A DNA stretch of 64,000 nucleotides from Bacteroidota bacterium (GTDB lineage Bacteria; Bacteroidota; Bacteroidia; Bacteroidales; VadinHA17), in assembly GCA_018262715.1 (NCBI GenBank), contig JADFDS010000040.1, forward strand, positions 88,340 through 152,339. The letters are read 5' to 3'. The translations under genes and the position numbers were made by a program. A model generated the notes under the pieces. It was not told the DNA's origin and made no database searches. It saw only the letters and a program-made list of their open reading frames with translations. How positions within the stretch are numbered: the stretch's first letter is position 1; each line of letters begins with the position of its first letter. This document shows, one piece after another, positions 1 through 9,468 of the stretch.

Positions 1-729
1 CTTCCGGTGATCGATTTCAGGCCTTACAGCATCGGGACAAATATTGCTGAAGGCATGGCTGTTCCAAACGATGCCGTACCTGACAAATATGATATCCGGT
101 TCATTTATGAAAAGGATGGAGTGCAACAGGAGTTTACCCTTGAAAACTACCCAGCAGATGACACACTGTGGAAATTCATCGATCAGAAATCAGTTCTCAT
201 CTCAAAGGGATACGAGCCTCCCATTCACGGATTCACTCTCATGACGGAACAGGGTGTTGACATGACTGAGCAGGTTACCCGGCAGAACGGCGACGTGATG
301 CTGATGGTTGCACGCCGGCTTGATGAGTCTGACAGGGACGGGCTGATGAAAGGTTACAGCCTGGGTATTGAGCTGCAGAAGAGAGGCACTGACTTCCATA
401 TCCTGACAGCTACCTCCCCTGCAGAAGCGGGTCCGCTGGTTACAGGATTCAGCACACTGTATGCTGATGAGATAACCCTGAAAACTATCATAAGATCTGA
501 CCCGGGCTTCGTGCTCCTGCACAACGGCACAGTGGCTGCCAAGTGGTCATACCACAACCTTCCCGATCCGGAGAAATTCATGGATGGTGACCTCAACGCG
601 CTGGCTCTCAGATCACGCATAGTTGCAGAAAACAGGCTTATTGCCATATGCGCTGTCATGTCTGTCCTCCTTGCCGTAGCACTTACCCTTCCCTTCAGGA
701 TGAAAAAAACAATTGAAAACAACAGATAA
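1..729 (+). CDS. DoxX-family membrane protein, C-terminal part (5' end outside window)
   Basis: The frame is already open at base 1 (Leu-Pro-Val-Ile-Asp-Phe), so the GTG at base 7 is not a start; the N-terminus lies outside the window. What remains is a soluble domain of about 200 residues with a thioredoxin-like look but no CxxC, then one hydrophobic segment near the C-terminus ([18 protein letters not shown]) and a basic tail. The [15 protein letters not shown] stretch and the position directly before tpiA match the Bacteroidota DoxX/MauE family, whose N-terminal part is a four-helix membrane domain. The role is inferred to be an inner-membrane redox-related protein; no substrate can be read from this part. 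The stop lies 22 bases before the tpiA start, so co-transcription is likely. Confidence 0.7.
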   Translation, partial: LPVIDFRPYSIGTNIAEGMAVPNDAVPDKYDIRFIYEKDGVQQEFTLENYPADDTLWKFIDQKSVLISKGYEPPIHGFTLMTEQGVDMTEQVTRQNGDVMLMVARRLDESDRDGLMKGYSLGIELQKRGTDFHILTATSPAEAGPLVTGFSTLYADEITLKTIIRSDPGFVLLHNGTVAAKWSYHNLPDPEKFMDGDLNALALRSRIVAENRLIAICAVMSVLLAVALTLPFRMKKTIENNR

Positions 730-751
730 TAACTCTAACAATAAAACGACA

Positions 752-1510
752 ATGAGAAAGAAAATAGTTGCAGGAAACTGGAAGATGAATATGAACCTGA
801 ACGAGGGGCTGGAGCTAGCGAGGGGGCTGAACAATCATTTTATCTCCAATCCCATCGGCGAAAAGGAAGTAATACTATGCACTCCGTTCATTCACCTGGC
901 AATGACCAGCAATCTGCTGACAGCACCGGGTGTGACTGCCGGAGCCCAGAATTGCAATGACCACAAGTCTGGCGCTTATACCGGAGAAATCTCTGCTGCA
1001 ATGGTTAAGAGCACCGGGGCAGGCAGTGTCATTATCGGACACTCTGAAAGACGAACCTATTACGGAGAAACAGACGAGCTGCTGGCTGTCAAGACCGGCG
1101 AGGCCCTTCGAAACGGTCTCAGGGTTATTTTCTGCTGCGGCGAGGTCCTTGCAGAAAGGCAGGGCAATATCCACTTCGAAGTTGTGAAACGACAGCTGGA
1201 TAAGGGCCTGTTTGTCCTGTCAGCAGAAGACTTCAGCAAATGCATCATCGCCTACGAACCTGTATGGGCTATCGGAACAGGAGTAACAGCCACCCCTGAA
1301 CAGGCCCAGGAAATGCACTGCTTTATCCGCCAGATGGTCAGGGACAAATACGGAAAGGAAGCAGCCAGTGATACCACCATACTTTATGGCGGTAGCTGCA
1401 AGGCATCCAATGCTGCAGAGCTTTTCGCCAATCCTGACGTTGACGGAGGCCTGATAGGCGGGGCTTCACTGGTAAAGGAGGAGTTCTGCAGCATCGTGAA
1501 CGCCCTCTGA
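752..1510 (+). CDS. tpiA: triosephosphate isomerase
   Basis: Interconverts dihydroxyacetone phosphate and glyceraldehyde 3-phosphate in glycolysis and gluconeogenesis. The 252-residue protein carries every hallmark: AGNWKMN with the substrate-binding Lys at residue 11, IIGHSERR with the electrophilic His near residue 97, [11 protein letters not shown] with the catalytic Glu near residue 169 and the start of the flexible loop, and the phosphate-binding GGS and GLIGGASL segments. The open frame extends upstream to base 713, but that would overlap the preceding gene and add 13 Asn/Thr-rich residues, so the ATG at 752, directly before the first beta strand, is chosen. It lies between a DoxX-family gene and a large exported protein, both on the same strand. 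Confidence 0.97.
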   Translation: MRKKIVAGNWKMNMNLNEGLELARGLNNHFISNPIGEKEVILCTPFIHLAMTSNLLTAPGVTAGAQNCNDHKSGAYTGEISAAMVKSTGAGSVIIGHSERRTYYGETDELLAVKTGEALRNGLRVIFCCGEVLAERQGNIHFEVVKRQLDKGLFVLSAEDFSKCIIAYEPVWAIGTGVTATPEQAQEMHCFIRQMVRDKYGKEAASDTTILYGGSCKASNAAELFANPDVDGGLIGGASLVKEEFCSIVNAL

Positions 1511-1517
1511 AAAGTCC

Positions 1518-4500
1518 ATGAGAAAGATCATAATCACCATCCTGGTTGCTGCTGCTTTCGCTCCCGCGCTTTCAGCACAGATTCAGCAGCAGTTCTCCGG
1601 TGACACTGCCAGGTTCACCACCGAACTGTCTGCATTTATGGGCACCCTGGTAAGCAAACCGCAAAAGGCTGAACTTGATCTCTTTAACAAACTGTACGAC
1701 AGTACGGTATTTTCAAGGCCCGTAAAGGACCGGATCATTAACGTTGCAAGCCAGCTGCGCGGGCGCAGGCTGAGCCAGGTACCAGGCTTCATATACTTCG
1801 TCAGAACCCTGACTGACTTCGTGGAGACTGAACAGAAGCAGGATGAGGTGGATGTCTGGCTGATCGGACTGAGTGAAATGGCCTTTGATCCCCGTTTCTC
1901 AAATTCCTCCGTGGAAAAATTCATAGAGGTGACCGGTCTCCTGCTGGCGGACAATACCATCTTTTCTGCAGGATCTGTCAGGTGGAAAGCCACCCACGGA
2001 AAGGTTGAGTTTGCGCGTGATACTGTACTTAAAATTGATATCGAAGCAGTTACGCTGACCGCATACCTTGGACGTGACAGCACACAGATACTGAATTTCA
2101 CCGGGACATATTACCCTGACATCTTCCGGCTCCATTGCCAGGAAGGAACAGTCACCTGGGAGAAAGCCGGTTATGATCCGTCAAGGGTCTTTGCCAGGAT
2201 ATCGGATTTTGATATTGATGTTACCAAAAGTGAATTTACCTGCGACTCGGCACTTCTCACCCACCCGACATACTTCCAGGTGCCGGTGCCGGGTAAACTG
2301 ACTGACAGGGCTGTCAATATCATTTCTCCTGACAAGGCCACAATGCCTCGCTTCGAGACCTATGAGACAAGGTTCTTCATCGATGAGATCTACAGGGGTG
2401 TCGACTACGAAGGAGGGCTGACCCTGGAGGGCGCCATTGTCAGGGGCACCGGCTCAAACTGGTTCCCGGCAAGCGTAAAACTTTACCGTGACGATACCCT
2501 CGCCATAAAAATCACCTCCAGGAACTTCATCCTGTCACAAAACTCAATCAGCAGTTACGAGTCGTCTCCCACCCTGTACCTGGGGACTGACTCCATTTAT
2601 CACTCAAACCTCGGGTTCTCATATAATACCGAGACGAGGGAGGTGAGCATGTCCCGCACCACAAGCCCCCTGTCAAGGGGTCCGTACTTTGACTCATACC
2701 ATGACATGGATCTTTATTTCGAGTATCTGTTGTGGGATATGGACCAGCCTACCATAATCATGTCAAGGACCAGGGGCGCTTCAATAGGGTCAGCAAAGTT
2801 CGAATCAGTCACCTTTTACAATGAGGCAAACTTTTTCAGGCTGATGAGGCTTGATGACGTTCATCCCCTGTACAGGGTAAGGGATTATGCCAAACAGTAT
2901 GGTTTTGATGTCTTCCCGGTTGATGGTTTTGCAAAATCCATACGTATGCCCATTGAACAGGCTACGTCTTTATGCATTGAACTGGCAAACAACGGCTTCC
3001 TGTTCTATGACCGCAACTTCAACGAGGTGGCGGTAAAGCCTAAGGTTGATGACTATATTGCAGCCTTCGCCAAAAAGAAGGACTATGACGCGATAACCAT
3101 CTTCAGCGAGACTGGAGACAGTGAGGAAAATGCCATACTGAACCTTAAAGATTACACCATTGATGTCAGGGGAGTAACAGGAGTTTCGCTCAGTGATACG
3201 CAGAACGTGGCCATCCGGCCCTACGGCGGCCGCCTGGTTATTGGCAGGAACAGATCGATCAGCTTTGACGGAATTGTGCATGCCGGACTTTTTAAAATCT
3301 ACGGAAAGGACTTCTCATTCAATTATGATACCTTCAATATAAGGCTTGAGAAGATTGATTCGATCAAGATAGCAGTGGAAACCGGGGAGAGAGACCCTTA
3401 TGGCAGGCCTGTGATCAGGCAGATCGAAAATATGATCGAGCTCGGTTCAGCCAACCTGCGTATTGATGACCCAAAGAACAAATCGGGGCTCAGAAGCATG
3501 AAGCAGTATCCGATCATCAATTCAACCACTGATTCCTATATCTTCTATGATGAAATAACAGATCTTGACGGGTTGTACCCGAAGGAAAAGTTCTACTTCA
3601 GGCTCGATCCGTTTACGTATACCAATATCGACCATTACACCAATGAGGAGATGGCGCTTGCCGGGGAGTTTGTCGGCGGCGGAATTATTGAGCCCATGCG
3701 GCAGACCCTGACAGTCCAGCCTGACACGTCACTGGGATTCACCATGACCATTCCCCCGGAGGGGATACCTATATTTGACGGAAGGGGAAGGCTGTACAAC
3801 CACCTCAGCATGAGCAACTCGGGCCTTATCGGAAGCGGCAGGGTTGAACATATGACGGCTACAGCCGTGGCCGACACATTCAGGTTTTTCCCTGATTACA
3901 TGCTGGCCAGGGCGAAAACCTTTGATATGAAGCCGGATACTGAAGGCAGGTTCCCGGTCCTCAAAGCACAGGATGTGGACATACAGTGGCTCACTGACAA
4001 AGACGAATGGTATGCGGTGAACAGTGAGGGAAAGGAATTCAGCATATTCGGAAACGGAACCTCCATGGCCGGTACCCTCATCCTCCGGCCTGATAAGATG
4101 AAAGGCCAGGGTGAGGTGAACACTGCTGATGCCCGGATCACCTCTGAAACATTCTCCTTCGGGCCGATGTCATTCGAGGCTGACACTTCCGATTATTACC
4201 TCCGGGCACTTAAAGGCAACGGATATGGTTTCGTGGCCAGCGATGCCAGGACTCATATCGATTTCACCACCCGGAAAGCATCATTCCGGCTTAATACTGA
4301 TTCTTCATTTGTGGTGCTGCCGGGGATAGAGTACATATCAAAGATGACCGGCTTTGAGTATGACATGGAGAAAAAGATCATGGATATGTTTCAGAGAGGC
4401 AGGGAATCTGTTCCCCTCATGTCACCGCAGGAATTGCTGAAGGTGCCTCATGGCATGGAGGAGAAGCCCACATTCCTCTCCACAAACAACATGAAGGATA

Positions 4501-5999
4501 CCCTGAAATTCCAGTCAGGCTCAGCGTCATATTTCCTGCAGGATGAATACCTGATGGTGAAGGATGTCAATTATATCCCCGTTGCCGATGCTCTCATTCA
4601 ACCGGGCGATGGAGTGCTTTACATAGAACGGGGGGCACGTATCAGGCCTACTGAGAGTGCGGTGGTCGCCGTCAACAACAGACACCTGCTGCACTCGGCA
4701 AAATTGAACATAGAAAGCAGTGCAAACTACAGCGGGTCGGGCAAATATGACTATATAAGCGCTGACGGCAGCAGCCAGGTAATTGAATTCAGCGATATCA
4801 GGGTTGATACAATGGCCACCAAAGCCACCGGCCAGATACCGGCAAACCAGAACTTTACCCTCAGTCCTGCTTTCACCTATTCCGGTGACGTGAGACTGAG
4901 ATCTGACAGCGAACATTTGCTTTTCACCGGTGCTGCCGGAATTGTGACCGACTGCGGGAACATCAGCAGCAAACAGGTTAAATTCACTGCTCACATTGAT
5001 CCGGCAAATGTGCTTATTCCTATCAGTGACAAGCCACGTGACCTTGATGACAATCTTCTCTTTTCCGGAAGTTTTGTGACACTTGATTCAGCTGGTGTCT
5101 ATGGCGCCTTCCTGTCTGAAAGGCATTCGTGGAGCGATGCTCCGCTGCTGAATGCCGAAGGCTTCCTGTTCCATGACAAGGGCAGTGACAGGTACCGGAT
5201 CGCGTCAATGGAGAAGCTTGCTGATCTCCGCAGGCACGGGAACATGGTGACATTTGACAGGAACATGTGCCTGCTTCTGAGTGAAGGGAAGATCAACTTC
5301 GGAGTTGACTACGGACTGCTCAGGCTTAACAGTTCCGGGGCCGTCACACACAATACCGACTCATCAAGAGTGGAATTGCGTTCCATACTGGGATTCTCAT
5401 TCTATTTCAACGCCGAAGCGCTTAAAGCCATGGCTGCCGATATACGGACCAATCCGACACTCAGGACAGTCAATCTCTCCTCCGAGTTCAACCAGAAGGC
5501 CATGCGTGATCTTCTGGGCGAGGAGGCTGCTAAAAAACTCAGCGAGGAGCTTCAGCTCTTCGGTGTGGTACGCTCACTGCCGAAGGAATACACCTCGCAA
5601 TTGCTCCTTAACGACGTAACGCTTCAGTGGAATCCCTATTCGATGTCTTTCATATCAAAAGGAAAAATCGGAATAGGATTTATCGGTGACCAGCCCATGA
5701 ATGTCTATGTTGACGGATGGGTGGAGCTTCAGAGGAAAAGGTCTGGCGACCTGCTGGATATCTACCTTAAGGCAGGTGACAACACCTGGTACTGGTTCTC
5801 ATACTTCAGGGGAATACTGATGAGCTATTCCTCAAACCAGGCATATAATGACATACTCACAAACACGAAGGAGAAGCTGAGGCGAGATCCGAATGCCAAT
5901 TCCAGGATAGACTTTGAATATATGCCGGGGGTGCCTGACAGGCTCAGGAGTTTCCTGCGAAGAATGGAGAGCGGAGGACTGGGATTCGAGGAGTATTAG
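1518..5999 (+). CDS. giant exported protein of unknown function (1493 aa)
   Basis: I do not recognise a characterised family. The first 20 residues form a signal peptide (MRKIIITILVAAAFAPALSA, cleavage before QIQQQ). There is no transmembrane helix after it. Most of the chain looks beta-rich, with many short segments that alternate polar and hydrophobic residues and recur loosely (for example FSFNYDTFNIRLEKID near residue 600, ETFSFGPMSFEADTSDYYL near 880, and GSGKYDYISADGSS near 1075), reminiscent of repetitive beta-groove or beta-helix proteins such as OstA/AsmA-like proteins. A helical segment near residues 450-520 (VHPLYRVRDYAKQYGFD) interrupts this. The start is 7 bases after the tpiA stop. 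Placement in periplasm or outer membrane is inferred from the signal peptide. The family looks to be a conserved Bacteroidota hypothetical. Confidence 0.85.
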   Translation: MRKIIITILVAAAFAPALSAQIQQQFSGDTARFTTELSAFMGTLVSKPQKAELDLFNKLYDSTVFSRPVKDRIINVASQLRGRRLSQVPGFIYFVRTLTDFVETEQKQDEVDVWLIGLSEMAFDPRFSNSSVEKFIEVTGLLLADNTIFSAGSVRWKATHGKVEFARDTVLKIDIEAVTLTAYLGRDSTQILNFTGTYYPDIFRLHCQEGTVTWEKAGYDPSRVFARISDFDIDVTKSEFTCDSALLTHPTYFQVPVPGKLTDRAVNIISPDKATMPRFETYETRFFIDEIYRGVDYEGGLTLEGAIVRGTGSNWFPASVKLYRDDTLAIKITSRNFILSQNSISSYESSPTLYLGTDSIYHSNLGFSYNTETREVSMSRTTSPLSRGPYFDSYHDMDLYFEYLLWDMDQPTIIMSRTRGASIGSAKFESVTFYNEANFFRLMRLDDVHPLYRVRDYAKQYGFDVFPVDGFAKSIRMPIEQATSLCIELANNGFLFYDRNFNEVAVKPKVDDYIAAFAKKKDYDAITIFSETGDSEENAILNLKDYTIDVRGVTGVSLSDTQNVAIRPYGGRLVIGRNRSISFDGIVHAGLFKIYGKDFSFNYDTFNIRLEKIDSIKIAVETGERDPYGRPVIRQIENMIELGSANLRIDDPKNKSGLRSMKQYPIINSTTDSYIFYDEITDLDGLYPKEKFYFRLDPFTYTNIDHYTNEEMALAGEFVGGGIIEPMRQTLTVQPDTSLGFTMTIPPEGIPIFDGRGRLYNHLSMSNSGLIGSGRVEHMTATAVADTFRFFPDYMLARAKTFDMKPDTEGRFPVLKAQDVDIQWLTDKDEWYAVNSEGKEFSIFGNGTSMAGTLILRPDKMKGQGEVNTADARITSETFSFGPMSFEADTSDYYLRALKGNGYGFVASDARTHIDFTTRKASFRLNTDSSFVVLPGIEYISKMTGFEYDMEKKIMDMFQRGRESVPLMSPQELLKVPHGMEEKPTFLSTNNMKDTLKFQSGSASYFLQDEYLMVKDVNYIPVADALIQPGDGVLYIERGARIRPTESAVVAVNNRHLLHSAKLNIESSANYSGSGKYDYISADGSSQVIEFSDIRVDTMATKATGQIPANQNFTLSPAFTYSGDVRLRSDSEHLLFTGAAGIVTDCGNISSKQVKFTAHIDPANVLIPISDKPRDLDDNLLFSGSFVTLDSAGVYGAFLSERHSWSDAPLLNAEGFLFHDKGSDRYRIASMEKLADLRRHGNMVTFDRNMCLLLSEGKINFGVDYGLLRLNSSGAVTHNTDSSRVELRSILGFSFYFNAEALKAMAADIRTNPTLRTVNLSSEFNQKAMRDLLGEEAAKKLSEELQLFGVVRSLPKEYTSQLLLNDVTLQWNPYSMSFISKGKIGIGFIGDQPMNVYVDGWVELQRKRSGDLLDIYLKAGDNTWYWFSYFRGILMSYSSNQAYNDILTNTKEKLRRDPNANSRIDFEYMPGVPDRLRSFLRRMESGGLGFEEY

Positions 6000-6047
6000 C
6001 CCGCCTGCAACAACGGCAGGGCCTGTTTCATGAAGGATCCGGCGGTC

Positions 6048-6557
6048 TCACTGATCCTGGCTGCGTCCTCTGCTGCCGAATTCAATGACCTCCATATCAC
6101 TGACATTTGCGCCATCTATAGTGAACCGGAGCATGGTCATTACCTTATGTATCCCGGTTCGGCCTGCCGCACCGGGATTAATGCAGAGCATCCCGAAGGT
6201 CTTGTCATAGATCACCTTTGCGATGTGAGAGTGCCCGCAGACAAAGATATCCGGTCTAAGCTCCCTGATCAGCTCCAGCGCCCGGGGTGCATACCTGCCG
6301 GGATAGCCTCCGATGTGAATCATAAGCACATTCTTCGAGCCTGCACCGAAGAAGAGATATTCCTTCGTTTCCCTCCTGACGTCAAACCCGTCAATGTTGC
6401 CCCAGACGGCACGCAACGGCCTGAACGCCTCAAGTTCGGCGATAACACCGGCATTACCGGCGTCACCTGCATGCCAGATCTCATCGACACCGGAAAAGTG
6501 CTCGTAAACAGCAGGATCAATCCAGCCGTGCGTGTCTGATATCACTCCTATCCTCAT
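6048..6557 (-). CDS. YfcE/MJ0936-type metallophosphoesterase
   Basis: A 169-residue calcineurin-like phosphoesterase. The dimetal motifs are all present in order: ISDTHG (residues 6-11), HAGDAG (residues 30-35), GNIDG, a histidine in LMIHIGGYPG, and GHSHIAK, then NPGAAGRTG. Length and motifs match the small YfcE/MJ0936 phosphodiesterases, which hydrolyse phosphodiesters in a Mn-dependent way; the natural substrate is unknown. It is transcribed convergently with the giant exported protein and diverges from rsmE, whose start lies about 60 bases away. A long open frame on the opposite strand here is a shadow of this gene. Confidence 0.92.
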   Translation of the reverse strand: MRIGVISDTHGWIDPAVYEHFSGVDEIWHAGDAGNAGVIAELEAFRPLRAVWGNIDGFDVRRETKEYLFFGAGSKNVLMIHIGGYPGRYAPRALELIRELRPDIFVCGHSHIAKVIYDKTFGMLCINPGAAGRTGIHKVMTMLRFTIDGANVSDMEVIEFGSRGRSQDQ

Positions 6558-6594
6558 TGTCCGGATTTGAAAATTATGACAACGCTAAAATCCG

Positions 6595-6602
6595 TAAATT
6601 TG
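6595..6602 (+). promoter_or_regulatory. putative -7 element of the rsmE promoter
   Basis: TAAATTTG matches the Bacteroidota -7 consensus TAnnTTTG and ends 17 bases before the rsmE ATG. A TTTG at 6566-6569 could be the -33 element, but the 25-base spacer is longer than usual. Confidence 0.5.
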
Positions 6603-6619
6603 CGCAAACAATCGACAGG

Positions 6620-7324
6620 ATGCAGATTTTTTATTGTGAAGATATCTCCGGTGACAAAGCTGTCTTCAGCAGGGAAGAATCAGGCCACTGCCTCAGGGTG
6701 CTGAGAATGCGCCGCGGAGACACCCTGACCTTTACCGACGGCAGGGGAAACCTGTACGACGGAGTGATCGCCACAGATGACCCAAAAGGGATGTCAGTCA
6801 CCATCACATCAGCAAAAAGTGACCCCTTACCCGGAAAATACAGGCTTCATGTGGCAATATCACCCCTGAAGAATGAAGACAGGCTCGAATGGTTTGTCGA
6901 GAAAGCGGTGGAGATCGGGGTTGACGTCATAACACCTGTTATCTGCAGCCGTTCCGAAAAGAAAAGAATAAGAAGGGAAAGACTGGAAGGAATAATCATA
7001 TCGGCAATGAAGCAATCGGGCCGGTGCATCCTCCCAAGACTTGAGGAACCGGAAACAGCAGAGGAATTTACGCGCAGACCGGCGAAAGGGAAAAGGATTA
7101 TTGCCACATGCGACTCTTCATTTGACAGGAGAGGCATAACGGAAGCTTTTAACCGGGGTGATAATGTAACGATTCTCATCGGTCCTGAAGGCGATTTCAC
7201 CCCCGAAGAGGTTAAAGCTGCCATCAGCGCCGGTTATGTACCAGTGCATATTGGCACAGGCCGTCTCAGAACTGAAACAGCAGGCATCGCTGCCTGCTGC
7301 TCCGTTTACCTGGCAAACATCTGA
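6620..7324 (+). CDS. rsmE: 16S rRNA (uracil(1498)-N(3))-methyltransferase
   Basis: SAM-dependent SPOUT methyltransferase that methylates U1498 of 16S rRNA. The 234-residue product has the N-terminal PUA-like part (MQIFYCEDI, HCLRVLRMRRGD, DGRGNLYDG) and the C-terminal trefoil-knot domain (WFVEKAVEIGVD, ILIGPEGDFTPEEV, LRTETAG). The open frame reaches back to 6557, but the ATG at 6620 is the start that fits the family, and a -7 promoter element lies just upstream. The stop falls 2 bases before the end of the convergent zinc-ribbon gene. Confidence 0.95.
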   Translation: MQIFYCEDISGDKAVFSREESGHCLRVLRMRRGDTLTFTDGRGNLYDGVIATDDPKGMSVTITSAKSDPLPGKYRLHVAISPLKNEDRLEWFVEKAVEIGVDVITPVICSRSEKKRIRRERLEGIIISAMKQSGRCILPRLEEPETAEEFTRRPAKGKRIIATCDSSFDRRGITEAFNRGDNVTILIGPEGDFTPEEVKAAISAGYVPVHIGTGRLRTETAGIAACCSVYLANI

Positions 7325-7326
7325 GA

Positions 7327-7551
7327 TCAGGTGCTGGTAAAGAAATCAAAGACGCTTGTTATCTTCTTTACCGGTACGTTATAGAACTCTGTATAACTGC
7401 ATTTTTCACAGATCATGGCTGAATATTTCCTCGCCTGAATGTCAAAAAGCTGTGTAAAAAGGCTGTGTGCAACCCTTATCTCGCTGAGCCTGTACTTCCT
7501 GCCACCACATTTCGGGCAGGTATACTTTATCATGGGCATTTCACTTTTCAT
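7327..7551 (-). CDS. small zinc-ribbon protein (DUF2082-like)
   Basis: A 74-residue protein with two CxxC pairs, CPKCGGRKY and CEKCSYTEFY, separated by about 36 residues, with FDIQARKYSAMICEKCSYTEFY resembling the DUF2082 predicted nucleic-acid-binding zinc ribbons. The chosen ATG overlaps the stop of the upstream ribbon-helix-helix gene (ATGAAAAGTGA), which suggests translational coupling; ATGs 12 and 18 bases further in are alternatives and give the more usual length of 68-70. It is the last gene of the SPFH/RHH/zinc-ribbon operon. Function is unknown beyond probable zinc binding. Confidence 0.8.
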   Translation of the reverse strand: MKSEMPMIKYTCPKCGGRKYRLSEIRVAHSLFTQLFDIQARKYSAMICEKCSYTEFYNVPVKKITSVFDFFTST

Positions 7552-7726
7552 TTTTTTTCTGATTTGATCTTTCCCTGTTGTCACGAAGCCTGCCGGACTT
7601 GCGCAGTGCCTGGTCAAGGATCCATTCAATCTGACCGTTGGTGCTGCGGAACTCGTCAGAGGCCCATTTTTCAATGGCACTCAGCTTGTCCGGATCAATC
7701 CGTATTATGAATGACTTCTTCTGCAT
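7541..7726 (-). CDS. Arc-type ribbon-helix-helix protein
   Basis: A 61-residue protein: KKSFIIRIDPDKLSAIEKWASDEFRSTNGQIEWILDQALRKSGR. A short beta strand (SFIIRI) is followed by two helices with the S-x-N-G-Q-I-E turn, which is the pattern of Arc/MetJ-type ribbon-helix-helix DNA-binding proteins, followed by a basic tail. Such proteins act as dimers on short inverted repeats. It lies 2 bases after the SPFH gene and overlaps the next gene by 11 bases. The perfect 10-bp palindrome at the operon promoter (8586-8612) is the obvious candidate site, making this a likely autorepressor; that link is inference. Confidence 0.85.
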   Translation of the reverse strand: MQKKSFIIRIDPDKLSAIEKWASDEFRSTNGQIEWILDQALRKSGRLRDNRERSNQKKNEK

Positions 7727-7728
7727 GA

Positions 7729-8583
7729 CTAATGCTGCAGCGTACCGGTGTTGATGATCGGATTGGGATCCTTGTCACCGCACAGCACCACCATGAGATT
7801 ACTTACCATGGCTGCCTTCTTCTCCTCGTCAAGATCAATGATCCCTTTGTCAGAAAGCTGCTCCAGCGCCATCTCAACCATCGATACGGCACCTTCAACT
7901 ATCTTGAAGCGTGCAGCAACAACCGCAGTCGCCTGCTGGCGGCGAAGCATCGCCCCCGCAATCTCCTCTGAATAGGCAATGTAATTGATCCTTGCCTCAA
8001 TCACATTGATACCTGCAATCATCAGCCGCTCCCTGATCTCCCTTTCCAGCTCATCATTGACCTCCTCACCGCCGCTGCGAAGCGTCATCTCATGTTCATG
8101 ACCCTCCCAGTTGTCATAAGGATAGAGCCCTGCGAGCTTGCGGAGAGCAGCATCACTCTGTACAAGAACAAAGTGCTCGTAATTATCCACATCAAACGCA
8201 GCCTTGTACGTGTTCTCCACCTTCCAAACCAGGACAAGTCCGATCTTGATCGGGTTTCCGTTCTTGTCATTTACCTTGATGGGCTCACTGTCAAAGTTTC
8301 GGGCTCGCAATGATATCTTCTTGCGGGAGTAGAACGGGATGTTCCACCAAAAACCGTTCGTCTTTACAGTACCCCTGTATGCACCGAAAAGTACCATTAC
8401 CATCGACTCGTTCGGATCGACAACCATCAGTCCTGCCAGCAGAAACAGGCTGACAAAAACCAGGACAGCCCCCAGCCAGAAAATCCCGCCGATGAAACAC
8501 ATTACTGCCGCTCCGATCAGGAGCAGCCCAAGAATCAGGATCAGATATCCTGATGATGCCTTGAAAAGTTTTTCTTCTTTCAT
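7729..8583 (-). CDS. SPFH/band-7 domain membrane protein
   Basis: A 284-residue stomatin/prohibitin-like protein. Two hydrophobic segments occupy residues 12-32 and 35-52; the SPFH domain follows ([30 protein letters not shown], then [20 protein letters not shown]), and an alanine- and glutamate-rich helical part ([28 protein letters not shown]). SPFH proteins oligomerise as membrane scaffolds and affect membrane proteolysis and microdomains. The gene heads an operon with a ribbon-helix-helix protein and a zinc-ribbon protein. A good promoter and an overlapping palindrome lie directly upstream of the ATG. Confidence 0.93.
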   Translation of the reverse strand: MKEEKLFKASSGYLILILGLLLIGAAVMCFIGGIFWLGAVLVFVSLFLLAGLMVVDPNESMVMVLFGAYRGTVKTNGFWWNIPFYSRKKISLRARNFDSEPIKVNDKNGNPIKIGLVLVWKVENTYKAAFDVDNYEHFVLVQSDAALRKLAGLYPYDNWEGHEHEMTLRSGGEEVNDELEREIRERLMIAGINVIEARINYIAYSEEIAGAMLRRQQATAVVAARFKIVEGAVSMVEMALEQLSDKGIIDLDEEKKAAMVSNLMVVLCGDKDPNPIINTGTLQH

Positions 8584-8585
8584 GG

Positions 8586-8612
8586 TTTGTGATATTATTT
8601 TGATATCACAAA
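8586..8612. promoter_or_regulatory. perfect 10-bp inverted repeat, candidate operator of the SPFH operon
   Basis: TTTGTGATAT, a 7-base spacer, then ATATCACAAA: both arms match exactly. On the minus strand the first arm begins inside the -7 box and the repeat covers the expected transcription start, 3 bases before the SPFH ATG. A repressor bound here would block initiation. The ribbon-helix-helix protein encoded in the same operon is the best candidate. Confidence 0.7.
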
Positions 8613-8639
8613 GATATTATTATAAATAATTCAAGTCAA
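8609..8639 (-). promoter_or_regulatory. promoter of the SPFH operon
   Basis: On the minus strand TTG (8639-8637), a 20-base spacer, then TATCTTTG (8616-8609). This matches the Bacteroidota consensus TTTG / TAnnTTTG with ideal spacing. The start of transcription is expected near 8602. Confidence 0.7.
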
Positions 8640-8670
8640 GAGAAACAGAAAAAAAATTTACATTTGATCC

Positions 8671-9468
8671 ATGCATGAGCGTCATTCCGACCGGGAACTC
8701 TATTTCAGGGAGCAGGCACAGACTACATCTAAGTATGTAATTCCGTTCATCTCGGGTGTAAAGCAGGTAACATCCTCTATTTCGGTGCTTGAGATAGGAT
8801 GCGGTGAAGGGGGAAACCTCCTCCCCTTTCTTGAGGCAGGGTGCGCCAGGGTTACAGGGATAGATATTTCGGAACACAAGATCGGGAATGCCCTCAGGTA
8901 CTATTCATCCATCCCCGGGGGTGAAAGTGTGGAGTTCATTGCTGCGGATATATATGACTGCGCTGATGCAGGGAAGTTTGACCTTGTAATGATGCGTGAC
9001 GTACTTGAGCATATCCATGACCAGGCAAGGTTCATTGGTTTTGTCAAAAGGCTGCTTGCCCGTGACGGTGTTCTCTTCATCGCCTTCCCCCCCTGGAATA
9101 ATCCCTTTGGCGGACACCAGCAGGTGTGTGACAGCCGTATTCTGTCAAAGTTGCCCTGGATTCATCTGCTGCCACGGGGACTATACATGAGGCTTCTCAG
9201 TGTGGCAGGAGAACACAGTGCAAAGATCGACGGCCTTCTGGAGATTAAGGACACCGGAATAAATCTTGGCAGATTTGAGAAGATTATAAGAAGAGAGGGA
9301 TTCTCCGTTCTGAAGAAATCCCTCTGGTTCATCAATCCGAACTTCGAAGTCAAGTTCGGGCTTCGTCCCCGTATGCTGCCAGGCTTCCTGGGAGCTATTC
9401 CCTTCCTGCGGAATTTCCTGGCGACAACATGTTACTTTATCATTTCAGTGCCTCGTCGAGAGCCCTGA
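8671..9468 (+). CDS. class I SAM-dependent methyltransferase
   Basis: A 265-residue soluble protein with motif I VLEIGCGEGGN, an acidic motif II (TGIDIS), motif III (FIAADIYDC) and the post-motif MMRDVLEHIHD seen in UbiG/COQ5-like methyltransferases. The C-terminal third (INPNFEVKFGLRPRMLPGFLGAIPFLRNF) is characteristic of Bacteroidota homologues. The substrate is unknown. A TACATTTG (8659-8666) ends only 4 bases before the ATG, so the message may be nearly leaderless. The 3' end overlaps that of the convergent peptidase gene by 29 bases. Confidence 0.85.
   Translation: MHERHSDRELYFREQAQTTSKYVIPFISGVKQVTSSISVLEIGCGEGGNLLPFLEAGCARVTGIDISEHKIGNALRYYSSIPGGESVEFIAADIYDCADAGKFDLVMMRDVLEHIHDQARFIGFVKRLLARDGVLFIAFPPWNNPFGGHQQVCDSRILSKLPWIHLLPRGLYMRLLSVAGEHSAKIDGLLEIKDTGINLGRFEKIIRREGFSVLKKSLWFINPNFEVKFGLRPRMLPGFLGAIPFLRNFLATTCYFIISVPRREP

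Noticed and set aside
6001-6047. Terminator between the giant protein and the phosphodiesterase
   Set aside because: Only a 5-bp stem (CCTGC/GCAGG) without a T-run.
6030-6539. Open frame on the plus strand over the phosphodiesterase
   Set aside because: No family features; the opposite strand has all metallophosphoesterase motifs.
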